A stretch of DNA of 64,000 nucleotides from Anaerolineales bacterium UBA2181 (GCA_002328075.1 DCVT01000020.1:1-64000); one strand, 5' to 3'. Positions 35,220 to 44,452 are shown, counted from the stretch's first letter. Program-made: numbers and translations. Notes: generated by a model not told the origin, from the letters alone.

Positions 35220-35605
35220 ATGTCGAATGCCCTGCTGACCACCAAGGTCTTCTTCCCGCCTCCCCGACCCAGCCTGGTGCTGCGCTCGCGGCTCGTCAAA
35301 CGGATGCTGGGCGACTGGCGCAATCTACTCCAGAGTGCGGGATTGCCGCTGTTCGTACCAGGTTCGCCCTACAACGTGGAATATTCCATCACCGCAGAAT
35401 TGATCCCCACTACAAATGCATTTGCGATCGGTACTGTCTTCTGGGCGATCCTGGCGGTGATCTACCACACGCGTTCCATCGGATCCATCCCAAACTTCCT
35501 GCCGGGCGGCGAACCGAGTTGCTTGACCCGACCGGGAAGGGCCTGCGCTTCCCAGCAGTGATGTGCATCGTCAGCGTGATCCCTGGATTGATCATCATCC
35601 TCTAG
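35220..35605 (+). pseudogene. Chimera of a LuxR/MalT-type regulator start and a membrane-protein end
   Basis: MSNALLTTKVFFPPPRPSLV LRSRL is the typical start of MalT-like LuxR regulators. At about 35345 it switches to LFVPGSPYNVEYSITAELIP and AFAIGTVFWAILAVIYHTRS. That part matches the C-terminal region of the next gene (LFVPGSPVDIRYAEGGGI, ISPKLPAWLR). After a shift near 35490 the tail runs IHPKLPAGRRTELL and IVSVIPGLIIIL. A deletion therefore joined a regulator to a paralogue of the downstream protein. Confidence 0.7.
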
Positions 35606-35642
35606 ACACACATGCAGACATATTCAGGAGCATATCTACTAT

Positions 35643-37037
35643 ATGAACGCTCAACCTGTTGAATACAAAGCCAAGGTCTTCGAGGTTCGCAACCTGATCA
35701 TCTATTTCCTGATCGCTCTGATGATAACTGCCTGTGCGTCAGCAACCCCTGTCCCCCAGCAATTGGTACCCCTGCCTGTCGGTCAAACAGTCGCGGCACA
35801 CACTCCCGTTATTCTACGCGCGGAAGAACGGATAGAAGACCAAAATGGGCAATTACTCATCCATAAGGACATATACTTCACAGACCCGGCGGGAGATGCC
35901 ACCACTGTCATACACCAATTATTCGCGACCGTCCCGGCAGGAATCTACCTTCCCAGGTTTGATGATGTAAGGATCACGACCTCCGCGGATGAACAAAAAA
36001 TCGAAGGGTTGGTCACTAGCTCTGTGGGATGCCCTGTGGTACTGTACCCTCTTTCTCTCACGATCGAAACCAGAATTGGTGATGCAGCCGGGAATTTGAG
36101 CGAACCAGTGGCCGTCGACTTTGCGTGTCCTGCCAATCCACCAAACAGCATACCATCTTTGATCTTTGAGCTAATTCTCTGGCTTGGTTTGCTGACGGGA
36201 TTCTGGTTGTCTTTCCGTAAGCACCCTTCCATGGGAAAGTCAACCATTCTTTCCATGCTTCTACTATTCTGCTCATGGATCGTACAGGGTTTTCTAGGAT
36301 CGATATTGCATGAGGGCGGTCACGCTCTGGTTACCCTGATCGAGGGAGAAACAGTCTGGAATTTTTATGTGCACCCATTCACTTTCACAGGGTTTGTCAG
36401 GCCTGTTGTTGATACCGCTTGGAGGTTTGCTTCGGCGTATTTAATAAGTATTCTGGTTTCAGTAATGGTCTTCATCCTGCTTTGGAAGCGACGTTCTGTT
36501 TCAAACCTTCCTTTCGTCTTGCTCTTCCCGTGGGGCGCGATCATTCAGGGGTTTCAGATGTTAACCCTGAGTGGTGATGCCTACAATATTATGCGGATCA
36601 CAGGGCTGCCAGCTTTTATTTTTATTGGCCTGGGCCTTGTGCTTGTGTGTTCAGGGATCTTCTTCCTCCTTTCACTATTTCCTCTTCTTGGTTTAGCCCC
36701 CAAGGATGGAAGATCTCTCCTGGTGTTGCCGGCTGTTTTTTCCCTCCAAAGCATTTTTGGAATGCTGGTTGCCTATTTATTTGTGCCGGGTTCCCCAGTC
36801 GACATTCGATACGCAGAAGGAGGAGGAATCATCGCTAGTGCAAACAATGTCGCCATATTCCTGCCAATCCTTGGGGTGCTCTTCGCTGTGATCTATATCA
36901 CGCTGTTCCGGAAGATATCTCCCAAACTGCCCGCTTGGCTGCGAGAAGAGACGGTCCAGCTGGCCTGGAAAGACCTGCGCGCCCCCGCCTTGCTGGCCGC
37001 TGTCAGCGTGATCCTGGGGTTGGTGATCATAACTTAG
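35643..37037 (+). CDS. Multi-pass membrane protein with HEGGH motif, putative metallopeptidase
   Basis: 464 residues. A lipobox-like signal (YFLIALMITACAS), an external beta-rich domain (residues 40-165), and then about eight membrane segments. The second begins SWIVQGFLGSILHEGGHALV; HEGGH fits the HExxH zinc motif of membrane-embedded M50-type peptidases. A later D (TLSGDAYNIMRITGL) could be the third ligand. It uses more A and T (about 50% GC by eye) than the flanks and looks imported. A truncated paralogue lies directly upstream. Function unproven; it might be a non-peptidase with a chance motif. Confidence 0.6.
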   Translation: MNAQPVEYKAKVFEVRNLIIYFLIALMITACASATPVPQQLVPLPVGQTVAAHTPVILRAEERIEDQNGQLLIHKDIYFTDPAGDATTVIHQLFATVPAGIYLPRFDDVRITTSADEQKIEGLVTSSVGCPVVLYPLSLTIETRIGDAAGNLSEPVAVDFACPANPPNSIPSLIFELILWLGLLTGFWLSFRKHPSMGKSTILSMLLLFCSWIVQGFLGSILHEGGHALVTLIEGETVWNFYVHPFTFTGFVRPVVDTAWRFASAYLISILVSVMVFILLWKRRSVSNLPFVLLFPWGAIIQGFQMLTLSGDAYNIMRITGLPAFIFIGLGLVLVCSGIFFLLSLFPLLGLAPKDGRSLLVLPAVFSLQSIFGMLVAYLFVPGSPVDIRYAEGGGIIASANNVAIFLPILGVLFAVIYITLFRKISPKLPAWLREETVQLAWKDLRAPALLAAVSVILGLVIIT

Positions 37038-37134
37038 GGGATGGAAAGAGATCCATCGTCCTGTTCTGAACCGGAAATCAAATCAATTTTCTTCTCGAAT
37101 CACCCTCTCAACTTTGTATTATCCGTATATACAG

Positions 37135-37700
37135 TATCCCCTTGCCGGCGCGCTGCTAGTGCAACTCCAGTCGCAATGTGGGTCTTCCCCAGGACCGGGT
37201 TTCCCACCATCCTAACCGGCTCTGCTTTCTGGATGAATCCTCCCCGAGACAACGCCAGCCCTCTGCTTTTGGGTCGGATACGCCCTCACAAACAGCCGCC
37301 GGGAGAAGCATAAGCGCATCAGGAAGATCTGAACGGTGGTACTCGTTCTGTACATAATCACCAGTGCTTCTCCCCAATCGACTTGCGCATCGGTTCCAGG
37401 GTCAGACACCAAGGGAGTGTGCACGTCTCGTTCCTTCTTTTCACGTCGCAGCCCGGCGATGTGGCCTCGTACTGTCGATTCGCTGCCCATATACCCTTGG
37501 GCAACGATGTCTTGCTATTTCTTGCGCCCAGTGTACCGTTGTTTCCGCGGCGATCGCTTGTTCTCCTCCAGCGGTTCGTCAATCCGAGCCATCTACGGCA
37601 CCGGCCCCGGAGCCTGCCGACGCCCCTGAAGCGTGCAACTCCCCGGCTCTAACGTCTCAATAGCCTTCTTCACTGTGTCGCGAGAATGCCCCAGCTCTGG
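37135..37700 (-). pseudogene. istA: IS21 istA/istB remnant
   Basis: Leftward, IstA pieces lie in several frames: RKQRYTGRKIYQ-like text, GSESTVRGHIAGLRREKKER, DPGTDAQVDWGEALVIM (catalytic D) and LMRLCFSRRLFVRAYPTQKQ. From about 37205 the sequence jumps to IstB with MVGNPVLGKTHIATGVALAA (Walker A). The middle of istA and most of istB are gone. Confidence 0.8.
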
Positions 37701-37838
37701 CAATCTGCCGGATGCTTTTCTTCTCGATGGAGGACGCTCTCTGAATCCTTTCCCGGGGTTCCACCGTGACCATCTCCTCCTCCGCCATCATTCCGATCCT
37801 CATATGCCCACCTCGGATGATGGCAGATGTCCGCTACA

Positions 37839-37935
37839 GTGGCCCTGTTTTCGATTGACATTGTTGGGCGTGGTGGCCCTGTTTTCGGTTGTCAAGGGTG
37901 AGCCCGGTGGCACCGTCTTGGATTATCAAAAACAC
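37839..37935. repeat. IS21-type end with three 34-bp spaced repeats
   Basis: gtggccctgttttcgattga starts at 37839, gtggccctgttttcggttgt at 37873, and gtggcaccgtcttggattat at 37907, exactly 34 bp apart. This is the multiple-repeat end of the IS21 copy to its left. The last repeat abuts the pdxA remnant, which suggests that this end inserted there. Confidence 0.75.
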
Positions 37936-37959
37936 AAATGCCGCTTGGCTATGTTTCTG

Positions 37960-38641
37960 TTCCACGGCGAACGGTCTCCACGATGTGTTTTCGGTTGAGG
38001 CGCTGGCCGGCGAGATGGATGCGGTGGTGACCGCCCCCATCCACAAAAAGCCGCTGCGGGCCAGCGGTTGCCCGCATCCCGGCCACACCGAGCTGCTGGC
38101 TAGCCTGACCGGCGCGCTCCAGGTTGCCATGATGCTGGTGGCAGGTTCGCTGCGGGTTTCGCACGTGACCACCCATCTGGCGCTGCGCCAGGCGTGCGAA
38201 CGTGTCCGTCAGGAACGTGTCTTGCAGGTGATCCGGCTCACCCATCAGGCGGTGGTGCGGATGGGGGTGCGGCGGCCGCACATTGTGGTAGCTGGCCTCA
38301 ACCCGCACGCCGGTGAGCCGGGCGGCGCCGGCCAAGCGGATCGACGCGGCCGGCCCCTACCCGCCGGACACGGTCTTTTGCCTGGCAAAGCAGGCGGCCG
38401 GGCCGGGCCGGCCGCCAATGGACGCGGTGGTGGCGATGTTGCATGACCACGGGCACATCGCGGTCAAGCTGATGGGGTTCATGGAGGGTGTGAACCTGAC
38501 TTTGGGCTGCCCATCATCCGTACGTCGCCCGATCACGGCATGGCGTTCGACAAGGCTGGCAAAGGCACGGCCGATCCGTCCAGCATGGTCCAGGCCATTC
38601 TGCTCGCGGCGCGGATGGCTAGGGGATATCGCGAGAGTTAG
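37960..38641 (+). pseudogene. pdxA: 4-hydroxythreonine-4-phosphate dehydrogenase remnant
   Basis: PdxA acts in vitamin B6 synthesis. Recognisable are EALAGEMDAVVTAPIHKKPL, HPGHTELLASLTG, HIVVAGLNPHAGEPGG, then in other frames DTVFCLAKQA, DAVVAMLHDHGHIAVKLMGF, and LPIIRTSPDHGMAFDKAGKG to MARGYRES. The metal-binding histidines are there, but the first third is missing at the IS21 border and there are at least two frameshifts (near 38330 and 38500). Confidence 0.85.
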
Positions 38642-38859
38642 GGCGGCGCTGGCATTATCTGGGTCGACGGGTGCTTGGCTGGCAGCCGAATAGCCGCCCG
38701 ACTCAAGACCTGTTCCAGTGAATGGTTCCGGTATCACACCGCTTGCAGCTTGTCCGTGACAAGATGGCCAGGCGGTGATTTCCACCAGGTGTGAACCACT
38801 GGCATTGCCTCAAGCGTGGTCGCCTGCGAGCCTGGAGGCCGGATGAAATGCCCGATGGT
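38642..38859. other. Gap without a recognised gene
   Basis: About 220 bp between the pdxA remnant and the next broken frame; no site stands out. Confidence 0.3.
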
Positions 38860-39853
38860 GATGTCAGTCAAGCAGAAGACATGCGGATCTACCCCTTCAA
38901 GGCCGAGCGGGTCAAACCGTTTCAGGCTCTCCGCAGCGAGCTGACGCCGCTCCTGGACGAGGCCGGCCGGGTGGAGTGGCTGGAGGAACGGCCGGCGGCC
39001 TGGGAGCAATTCCTGACCAGCCAGGTGGACGCGGCCCGGGCCATACCCCTTATGCGCCACGCGCTGAGCCACGCGTTTGGCTACCGGGTCTACCCGGACG
39101 ACACCGTGAATCAGGAGGACGTGGATGACCTTGGGGCGCGCATGGAGAAGGTGAGGCAGGCCGGCCGTTTTTGCCAGCACCGCGACCGGGTGCGCGGCCG
39201 CCCGATACGCTCGGTTCGACCTGCCCGAGCAGCCGGCCCTGACGGATAGGCGGGCGCTGTTTGGCCGGGCGAGGACCCTCCTGGGCCGCCTCGCCCGCGT
39301 GCCCCAGCTGGGCGCGGACCTGCGGCCGGCAGTGGACGGGGTGCAACGCCGGACGTTGGATCAGGCCAAATCGCTCCTGCCCACGTCGAAGAGCCGAGCC
39401 GACGTCGAGCGGCGGCTGCAGGAATGGCCGCAGCCGCCCGGCTGTCCACTGACGCTGGACAATGGCGAGTTCTGGGTGCAAAAGGCCGACGCGGCCCTGG
39501 CGGCGTGTCGGCGGGCTCTGGACGGCGCGTTAATCGATCCGGTTACCTTGCTGCACAGCGATGCCCTGCGCCAGCGGTTGGCGCCAGGGCAGCACGAACC
39601 CGTTATTGGCGGAATCTTGGCGACCGCCGGCCCGCGCGACCCGGCCGACTGCCTGACAAAGCAATCGGGCGGCAAGTCCGCACCCGAGCCGGATCTGGTG
39701 GCGCTGCTCGTCCGTTACCTCAAAAAGCTATCGGTGCGCAAGCTGTGCCTGACGGTTTTCACGCCCGGCAAGCGAACCATCGAGTTGGGGGATGTGGAGC
39801 AGATCACCACCGATTTCCGCAGTTACCTGCTGGATGCGCGGCGCGGAGAATGA
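38860..39853 (+). pseudogene. Broken gene of unknown large protein
   Basis: Frame one (ATG 38881 onward) reads MRIYPFKAERVKPFQALRSE, then PRPAAWEQFL-like text and YRVYPDDTVNQEDVDDLGAR. It shifts near 39195 to ARFDLPEQPALTDRRALFGR. A third piece, LADLRPAVDGVQ-like to TLDNGEFWVQKADAALAACR and VRKLCLTVFTPGKRTIELGD, ends at 39853. The soluble helical end looks like the C-terminus of a large multi-domain protein. I cannot name it; a DUF6079/BREX-type protein is one option given the neighbours, but this is a guess. Confidence 0.35.
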
Positions 39854-39883
39854 ACCCTGGGTGGTGGAGTTGGAATGATCCGT

Positions 39884-39912
39884 TTGACGGCCGCCGATTG
39901 TTGGTATATACT
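39884..39912 (+). promoter_or_regulatory. Promoter of the Phd/VapC pair
   Basis: TTGACG at 39884-39889 and TATACT at 39907-39912 are 17 bases apart, 40 bases before the antitoxin start. An AGGAGG follows at 39939-39944. Confidence 0.7.
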
Positions 39913-39951
39913 GATTATCAGGATAGTGCAACAATGACAGGAGGACGGATG

Positions 39952-40281
39952 ATGGCCATCGAAACACGAGTCAGCATCGGCCGGGTCAAGCGGGACATCT
40001 CTGACCTGGTCAACCGGGTGGCCTACGGCCGAGAGCGCATCGTGCTGACCTCGCGGGGCAAGCCCAAGGCGGCGCTGGTCAGCATTGAGGATTACGACCG
40101 GCTGGAGCGCGGACAGGCGGCCAGGGCGATGGCGAGCTGGCAGGCCTGGACGGCCGAGAATGAGCGGCTGGCGGCCGACATTCGGGCTCGACGCGGGGGC
40201 CGGCCGCTGGACCTGGACCGGCCCTGGCGGGACGCACGGGCCGACCTGGAGGAGCGCGATGCCGGCGCCCATCGTGGTTGA
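39952..40281 (+). CDS. Phd/YefM-type antitoxin
   Basis: 109 residues. The first 50 form the Phd/YefM fold: ETRVSIGRVKRDISDLVNRV, AYGRERIVLTSRGKPKAALV, SIEDYDRLE. The C-terminal part (TAENERLAADIRARRGGRPL, DLDRPWRDARADLEERD) should neutralise the toxin. ATG 39952 has AGGAGG 7 bases away; ATG 39949 is only 4 away. Its end overlaps the toxin start by 23 bases. It binds DNA as a repressor in this family. Confidence 0.88.
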   Translation: MAIETRVSIGRVKRDISDLVNRVAYGRERIVLTSRGKPKAALVSIEDYDRLERGQAARAMASWQAWTAENERLAADIRARRGGRPLDLDRPWRDARADLEERDAGAHRG

Positions 40282-40684
40282 TGCCAGTCTGACCTTTCGG
40301 CTGCTCCTGCCCGGTCCCCAACAGGAGCAGTGCCGCGCGCTGGTGACAGGTTGGCTGCGGGAGGGGTGCGAACTGGTGGCGACGACGCTGTGGGTCTACG
40401 AGATGACCTCAGCGGTCTGTAAGCTGGTCCATCTGGGCGAGCTCTCGGCGGAGGAGGGCGAGCGGGTTCTGGCCCAACTGCAGGCGATGGAGGTCCGGTT
40501 GATGGCGCCGGACGCCGCCCAGGTACAGCTGGCGTTCAACTGGACGCGCCGGCTGGAGCGAGCCGCTGCTTATGATAGCTTTTACCTGGCCCTGGCGGAA
40601 ACGCTGGGGTGCCCGTTCTGGACGGCCGACCGGCATCTGGTGCGGGCGGCGAACACGCCCTGGGTGCATTGGGCCTTTGCCTGA
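40259..40684 (+). CDS. vapC: PIN-domain toxin (VapC family), intact
   Basis: 141 residues. Acidic active-site residues: D in IVVDASLTFRLL, E in TTLWVYEMTSAV, D in AAAYDSFYLALAE, and D in PFWTADRHLV. The RNase should cut tRNA or rRNA, target unknown. Start ATG 40259 follows GAGGAG within the antitoxin gene. This pair is the only apparently intact unit in a degraded region, as expected for genes kept by addiction. Confidence 0.9.
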   Translation: MPAPIVVDASLTFRLLLPGPQQEQCRALVTGWLREGCELVATTLWVYEMTSAVCKLVHLGELSAEEGERVLAQLQAMEVRLMAPDAAQVQLAFNWTRRLERAAAYDSFYLALAETLGCPFWTADRHLVRAANTPWVHWAFA

Positions 40685-40707
40685 AATCCACCGGCGGAGG
40701 GGAGGAG

Positions 40708-41290
40708 CATCAGCCTGGAGAGTGGATCCTGGAGCAGATCGAACCGCACATATAGGCGCCGCTCATCCTGCTGTGTGACCCGCAGCCGGTGATCCAGCCC
40801 GGTGCGCCCGCGGTGGACGGCTGGGCGGAGCAGAACAACTTTGCCGCGCTCATGTGCGCCGGCAACCTGGCGCTGCGGGAGATGGTCGAGTCGATCCGCG
40901 ATGACCCCGAGGTGCGGCTCTTGGTGGTCGACCGGAGCCGCACCGATGCCCGGGTCCCGCTGTTTTACCCCGATCTGGCGGCCCAGGCCGAACCCCGTTG
41001 CCAGTTGACGCTCTCGCTGCGCCAGTTCCTGGTGGAACAGACGGGTGACCCCCACTGGCCCCACCTGGTGGACGAGCGGGTGCTCTCGCAATGGATCGTC
41101 GCCCATGTGCCCGGCATCCTGCAGGCGCACAGCCATTGAGGGAGGTCAATCGTTCCCGGTTCACCGAAAGCGACCTGCACAAGGTGGTGCAGGGCGGGGT
41201 CCTGCGCATCAACCCGTTCCGCCAACTGGCTGCCGGCGAGATTCGCCGGCTGTGCATCGAACCGCACCATGAGATCGAGGCCCTCGGCGC
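40708..41290 (+). pseudogene. PglZ-like protein, N-terminal fragment with TAG and frameshift
   Basis: Reading EWILEQIEPHI-TAG-APLILLCDPQPVIQ, then VDGWAEQNNFAALMCAGNLA, LRLLVVDRSRTDARVPLFYP-like text (VRLLVVDRSRTDARVPLFYP) and LTLSLRQFLVEQTGDPHWPH. TAG at 40753-40755 stands where relatives would have Q or R. After HSH at 41136 the frame changes to LREVNRSRFTESDLHKVVQG and IRRLCIEPHHEIEA. The pattern of a phosphatase-like protein with DPQ and VVDRSR...LFYPDL resembles PglZ of BREX systems. The C-terminal catalytic part is missing. Confidence 0.45.
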
Positions 41291-41740
41291 GGCTGGAGGC
41301 GTTCATGCGCGAGTATCTATCCGAGCGGCCCGAAGAGAGCGGGGTTCACGACTTGGACCTCTTTGAGCACTGCCTGCCGGTGCCGGACAAGAAGCGCCGG
41401 CTGCTGGCCGATTGGCTGCCGGAGTTCTTTTTCAAGACGCCCGAAGGCACCTGGCGGCCGAAGAGGAGCGGGCGCAAAAAGCGGCGCTGCGCACCACCGG
41501 GACGTTGCGGCGGATCAAGCGCTTTGCCCGGGCGCCCCTGGGAGGGGCGCCGCCGGCCCAACGCGACCGGCCGGAGAACGCGGCCACGGCGGCCGATTGG
41601 CCGCGGCAGTGCCGGCGAGCCGGGCTGCACGAGATCGGCCGGGCGCTGTACGAAAAGGGCGGGTTCTCCTTTGACGGGCTGGGCGAGGAAGAACAGCTCG
41701 AGGGGGAAGAGGATTATCCGATCTGCGTGCGGCGCAGTTG
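41291..41740 (+). pseudogene. C-terminal fragment of a large protein, possibly a DUF1156-type methylase
   Basis: LFEHCLPVPDKKRRLLADWL and PEFFFKTPEGTWRP, then after a shift at about 41460 AEEERAQKAALRTTGTLRRI, DWPRQCRRAGLHEIGRALYE and KGGFSFDGLGEEEQLEGEED to the stop at 41740. The WRP...RAAGL.E.GRALYEKGG pattern is what I remember from the C-terminus of phage-defence DNA methylases with DUF1156, without certainty. It has no catalytic motifs. Confidence 0.35.
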
Positions 41741-41814
41741 ACCGGCCTGACATCAATCCGGCGGTAGAGGGTACGCTCAGTATTGGCGATCTCCCTGCAG
41801 AGTGGAGAGAAAAG

Positions 41815-42145
41815 ATGGACGTAGAGCAGGACGAGATGCGGCGGCCGGCGTCGGCCGAGGTCAGGATCGAATTCAGCCTGACGGCGCAGGTCAACGTCAC
41901 CGACTGTGGCGCCCAACGCGACCGGCCGGTTGCCGCCGGACCAAGTCGGCAACCTGCTGTACGGCGAGCGCCCGCATCTGGTGGCCGGCCGGCGGGTGCT
42001 GTGGCGAGTGCCGGTCTGGCTGGCACTGCCAGCGGCCGGGCCGCTGGGGCAGGTGGGGACGCCGGATGTGGATGCGCAGACCGGCGAGATCCTCTTTGAC
42101 CAACTGATGTTGGATGAGCTGGCGGAGCGCAGCCATGTCCTGGCT
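41815..42145 (+). pseudogene. Small PEPSY-like/GQVG-type protein, frameshifted
   Basis: MDVEQDEMRRPASAEVRIEF starts the frame at 41815; near 41905 it shifts to ATGRLPPDQVGNLLYGERPH, RRVLWRVPVWLALPAAGPLG and QVGTPDVDAQTGEILFDQLM. The last motif (GxVGTxDVDAxTGE) is common in small Chloroflexota proteins that precede a C39-type peptidase, as here. The intended stop is unclear because the shifted frame runs on into the next gene. Confidence 0.55.
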
Positions 42146-42560
42146 GGACGTGCCTCGCCTGCAGCAGGCTCAGCCGGGCTGGTGCCGGCCGGCCTGTGTG
42201 GCCATGGTCGCGGCCTGCTGGCGACCACCGCTCCCGAAGGCAGACGCGGCGCGCTGGCTGGGCACTGGCGCGATCGGGACGGTTGCCGGCCGGGTTACGC
42301 GGCTGGAGGGGCGCGGTTTCCAGGTGACCTACCGGGTTGGCTCGGCCGGCGGCCTGACCACCTGGCTGGCCCAGAGCGTGCCCTGCATCCTCTTCTGGCG
42401 CACTGGCGAACGGCCCTATTGGCCGCTGGGTACGCCTCATGCTGTCGTGTTGGCTGGAACGGACGCGGATCAGGCCTATCTGTTTGATCCGGCCTGGGAT
42501 ACCGCTCCCGTGATGGTCCCCATGGGTGACTTGCTCCTGGCCTGGTCGGACACCGAATAG
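42135..42560 (+). CDS. C39-type papain-like peptidase, single domain
   Basis: 141 residues from ATG 42135. Catalytic C in AQPGWCRPACVAMVAACW, H in PLGTPHAVVLAGTDADQAYL and D in FDPAWDT give the C39 triad. It has no ABC transporter domain and no signal peptide. The frame ends at TAG 42558-42560 and the DNA behind it still codes TYAVLRPAT, which relatives have; the stop seems to have removed about 10 C-terminal residues. It might be active. Paired with the small protein upstream. Confidence 0.65.
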   Translation: MSWLDVPRLQQAQPGWCRPACVAMVAACWRPPLPKADAARWLGTGAIGTVAGRVTRLEGRGFQVTYRVGSAGGLTTWLAQSVPCILFWRTGERPYWPLGTPHAVVLAGTDADQAYLFDPAWDTAPVMVPMGDLLLAWSDTE

Positions 42561-42642
42561 ACCTACGCTGTGCTGCGGCCGGCGACGTGATGAGCCTCGC
42601 TGTCAATCACAGCGCAGGACGAGCTTGCACTCGAGAGGCGCC

Positions 42643-42900
42643 ATGAATACTCGTTTCGAGGACATCTTTTCCGGCAAGGCGGTCAAGAAGCGGCTGACGT
42701 TCAACACGGGGATGGACAAATTCCTCCGCTACGTGCTGGAGTACCTCACTGACAACTATGGAAACGGCTGTGCCGGCTCTCTTTTCGTCGCCGGTCAACT
42801 GGGCCAGCGTGTTCAGCGCTTGTTGGCCGGTGCGGGTGCATTCTGCCGGGACGGAACCGCGTGGCGCAAGGGCGGCGAATTCACCTTTGCGTGCTCGTGA
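42643..42900 (+). pseudogene. Small fragment resembling the N-terminus of BrxL
   Basis: 85 residues: MNTRFEDIFSGKAVKKRLTF, NTGMDKFLRYVLEYLTDNYG. The pattern F.GK.V.K.LT...(VP)xYVLEYLL resembles the start of BrxL, the Lon-like BREX protein. After residue 42 the text (NGCAGSLFVAGQLGQRVQRL) no longer fits. If right, this is a third BREX-like fragment. It could also be a small orphan protein. Confidence 0.3.
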
Positions 42901-43013
42901 TGATCGGCGCAGTGGTCGCTCGGGCCGTGGTTGGTCACGGGCCGAGCGGTGGACGGCTACCGATCCGGTGAGGACACGCGACCCGGGCCGAGATTGGGCG
43001 GCGCGGCTGGGAC

Positions 43014-43200
43014 TGGCGGTCACCCTGACGCTAACGCAGCATGGTCTCCAAGGCGAGGTACACCGGCCGGGGTGAACCGTCCGGCCGCAAGATGCAATAG
43101 CCCGACTCACCAAAGCTGCTGCCCAACAACGGGGCGAAATTCAGGTTCCACAGGAACAAGGGTCCCACCCAACGCCACGTGTGGGCCAACTCGTAGGCGC
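43014..43200. repeat. 187-bp duplication of the glycosidase 3' end (source copy B)
   Basis: Identical to 20986-21172 except at two bases. Here it is part of the full-length glycosidase gene and 17 bases beyond its stop, so this copy is probably the source. Confidence 0.9.
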
Positions 43201-44452
43201 GCAGGGTATAGGTTGCCTGCTGCCATTCGCTCACGGCCTCCATGTACGCTGCATCGGCCGGCGGGGAGGCCCCCATGCCGTCGAAACTGCCCCAGCCGAA
43301 CTCGGTCACCCAGACCTGCTTCTCGGGGCGCCCTGCCCGGTTCAGGATGGTGTAATAGTCCCACAGCGTATCCCAGAAGAAGAAGCTGGGATGGTTGTTG
43401 TGGGTGGGCGCGATCGGGTCCGGCGCGGCCTTGCGCGCGTCGGGTGGGTTGGCCCACCCATACGGGTGCGCGCCGATCGCATCCACCAGATCCGCTATGC
43501 CGCCCGCCAGCATCTCGCTCAGGTAGGACCGATCGTCAACCGCGTCCACCCGGTCGTTGATGCCCGTGGGAGCCGGAGCCCCGCTGACAAGGATCGCCAG
43601 CCGGTCGGCCGACCGGACGCCTTCTGCCCCGGCGCGAACCAACCTCACAAAGTCGGTTGCGCTCAGCGGCGAACCGTTCCATTCACGTCGAAGGTTGGGT
43701 TCATTCCAGAGTTCATAAGCCGCCACCTGGCCCCGATATCGGGTTGCCAGGTGGACCATGAAATCCCGAAAATCCGCGTAATCCGATGGAGGACCATCCA
43801 GTTCGGTCGTCGGCCGGCTCCAATCGGGCGCTTTGGCCACGCTCAGCAGCAGGTAGATGTTGTTGGCGGCTGCGCCCGCGACCAGCGTGTCCAGTTCCTG
43901 CCAGAATACGGGATCATAGCGACCGCGTTCGGGCTGGTACAACTTCCAGGAGACCTGAGTTTTGACCCATCCCACCCGTAGGGTGCGCAAGTGTCGAAAG
44001 ATCAGTGAGACGTCTTCTCCGTGCAGGTGCACCTGGACGCCTACCTCGCTGCGATCCAGCGGCGGTCCCTGATAGACCGGGTGGGCCCGCGTCGGCGTCA
44101 TGGTGGGCGGTCGAGTCGCGGCCGGCCGAGGGGTTGACTCGGGTTCCATGGGCGCAGGGTCAGCCGAGGCGGAAGAGAGGTCATCCAGCCCAACCGCCGG
44201 TGTCGGCCACGTGAGCGGATAAGCGGGCGGGGGCGCGCCGGTCGGTGACGGTTGGGGGCGTGGGTTGGGGACGGCCGTGGCGGATGACAACTGGCCGGAC
44301 GAGACGACGGGCGTGGTCAGCACGGTCGTCGAAGGATCGAGACTAAAGGCCTGAGTGTCGGTGATGGGCGACTCGGGGGCAACAGCGGGCTCCCCCTGGC
44401 AGCCCGACATGACCAGGGAGAGGATCACCAACGGAAAGAACCACCTCAGCAT
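43031..44452 (-). CDS. Secreted glycosyl hydrolase (GH39/GH5-like lipoprotein)
   Basis: 473 residues. Lipoprotein signal with C18 (LVILSLVMSGC), a Pro/Ser/Thr-rich linker to about residue 130, then a TIM-barrel: TLRVGWVKTQVSWKLYQPER, AAYELWNEPN (acid/base E251), DAIGAHPYGWANP, QVWVTEFGWGSFDG (nucleophile E384) and WRWVGPLFLWNLNF. The two glutamates and WNEP fit clan GH-A retaining enzymes, GH39 or GH5. Substrate unknown, probably a plant or microbial polysaccharide outside the cell. No operon partner nearby. Confidence 0.88.
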   Translation of the reverse strand: MLRWFFPLVILSLVMSGCQGEPAVAPESPITDTQAFSLDPSTTVLTTPVVSSGQLSSATAVPNPRPQPSPTGAPPPAYPLTWPTPAVGLDDLSSASADPAPMEPESTPRPAATRPPTMTPTRAHPVYQGPPLDRSEVGVQVHLHGEDVSLIFRHLRTLRVGWVKTQVSWKLYQPERGRYDPVFWQELDTLVAGAAANNIYLLLSVAKAPDWSRPTTELDGPPSDYADFRDFMVHLATRYRGQVAAYELWNEPNLRREWNGSPLSATDFVRLVRAGAEGVRSADRLAILVSGAPAPTGINDRVDAVDDRSYLSEMLAGGIADLVDAIGAHPYGWANPPDARKAAPDPIAPTHNNHPSFFFWDTLWDYYTILNRAGRPEKQVWVTEFGWGSFDGMGASPPADAAYMEAVSEWQQATYTLRAYELAHTWRWVGPLFLWNLNFAPLLGSSFGESGYCILRPDGSPRPVYLALETMLR

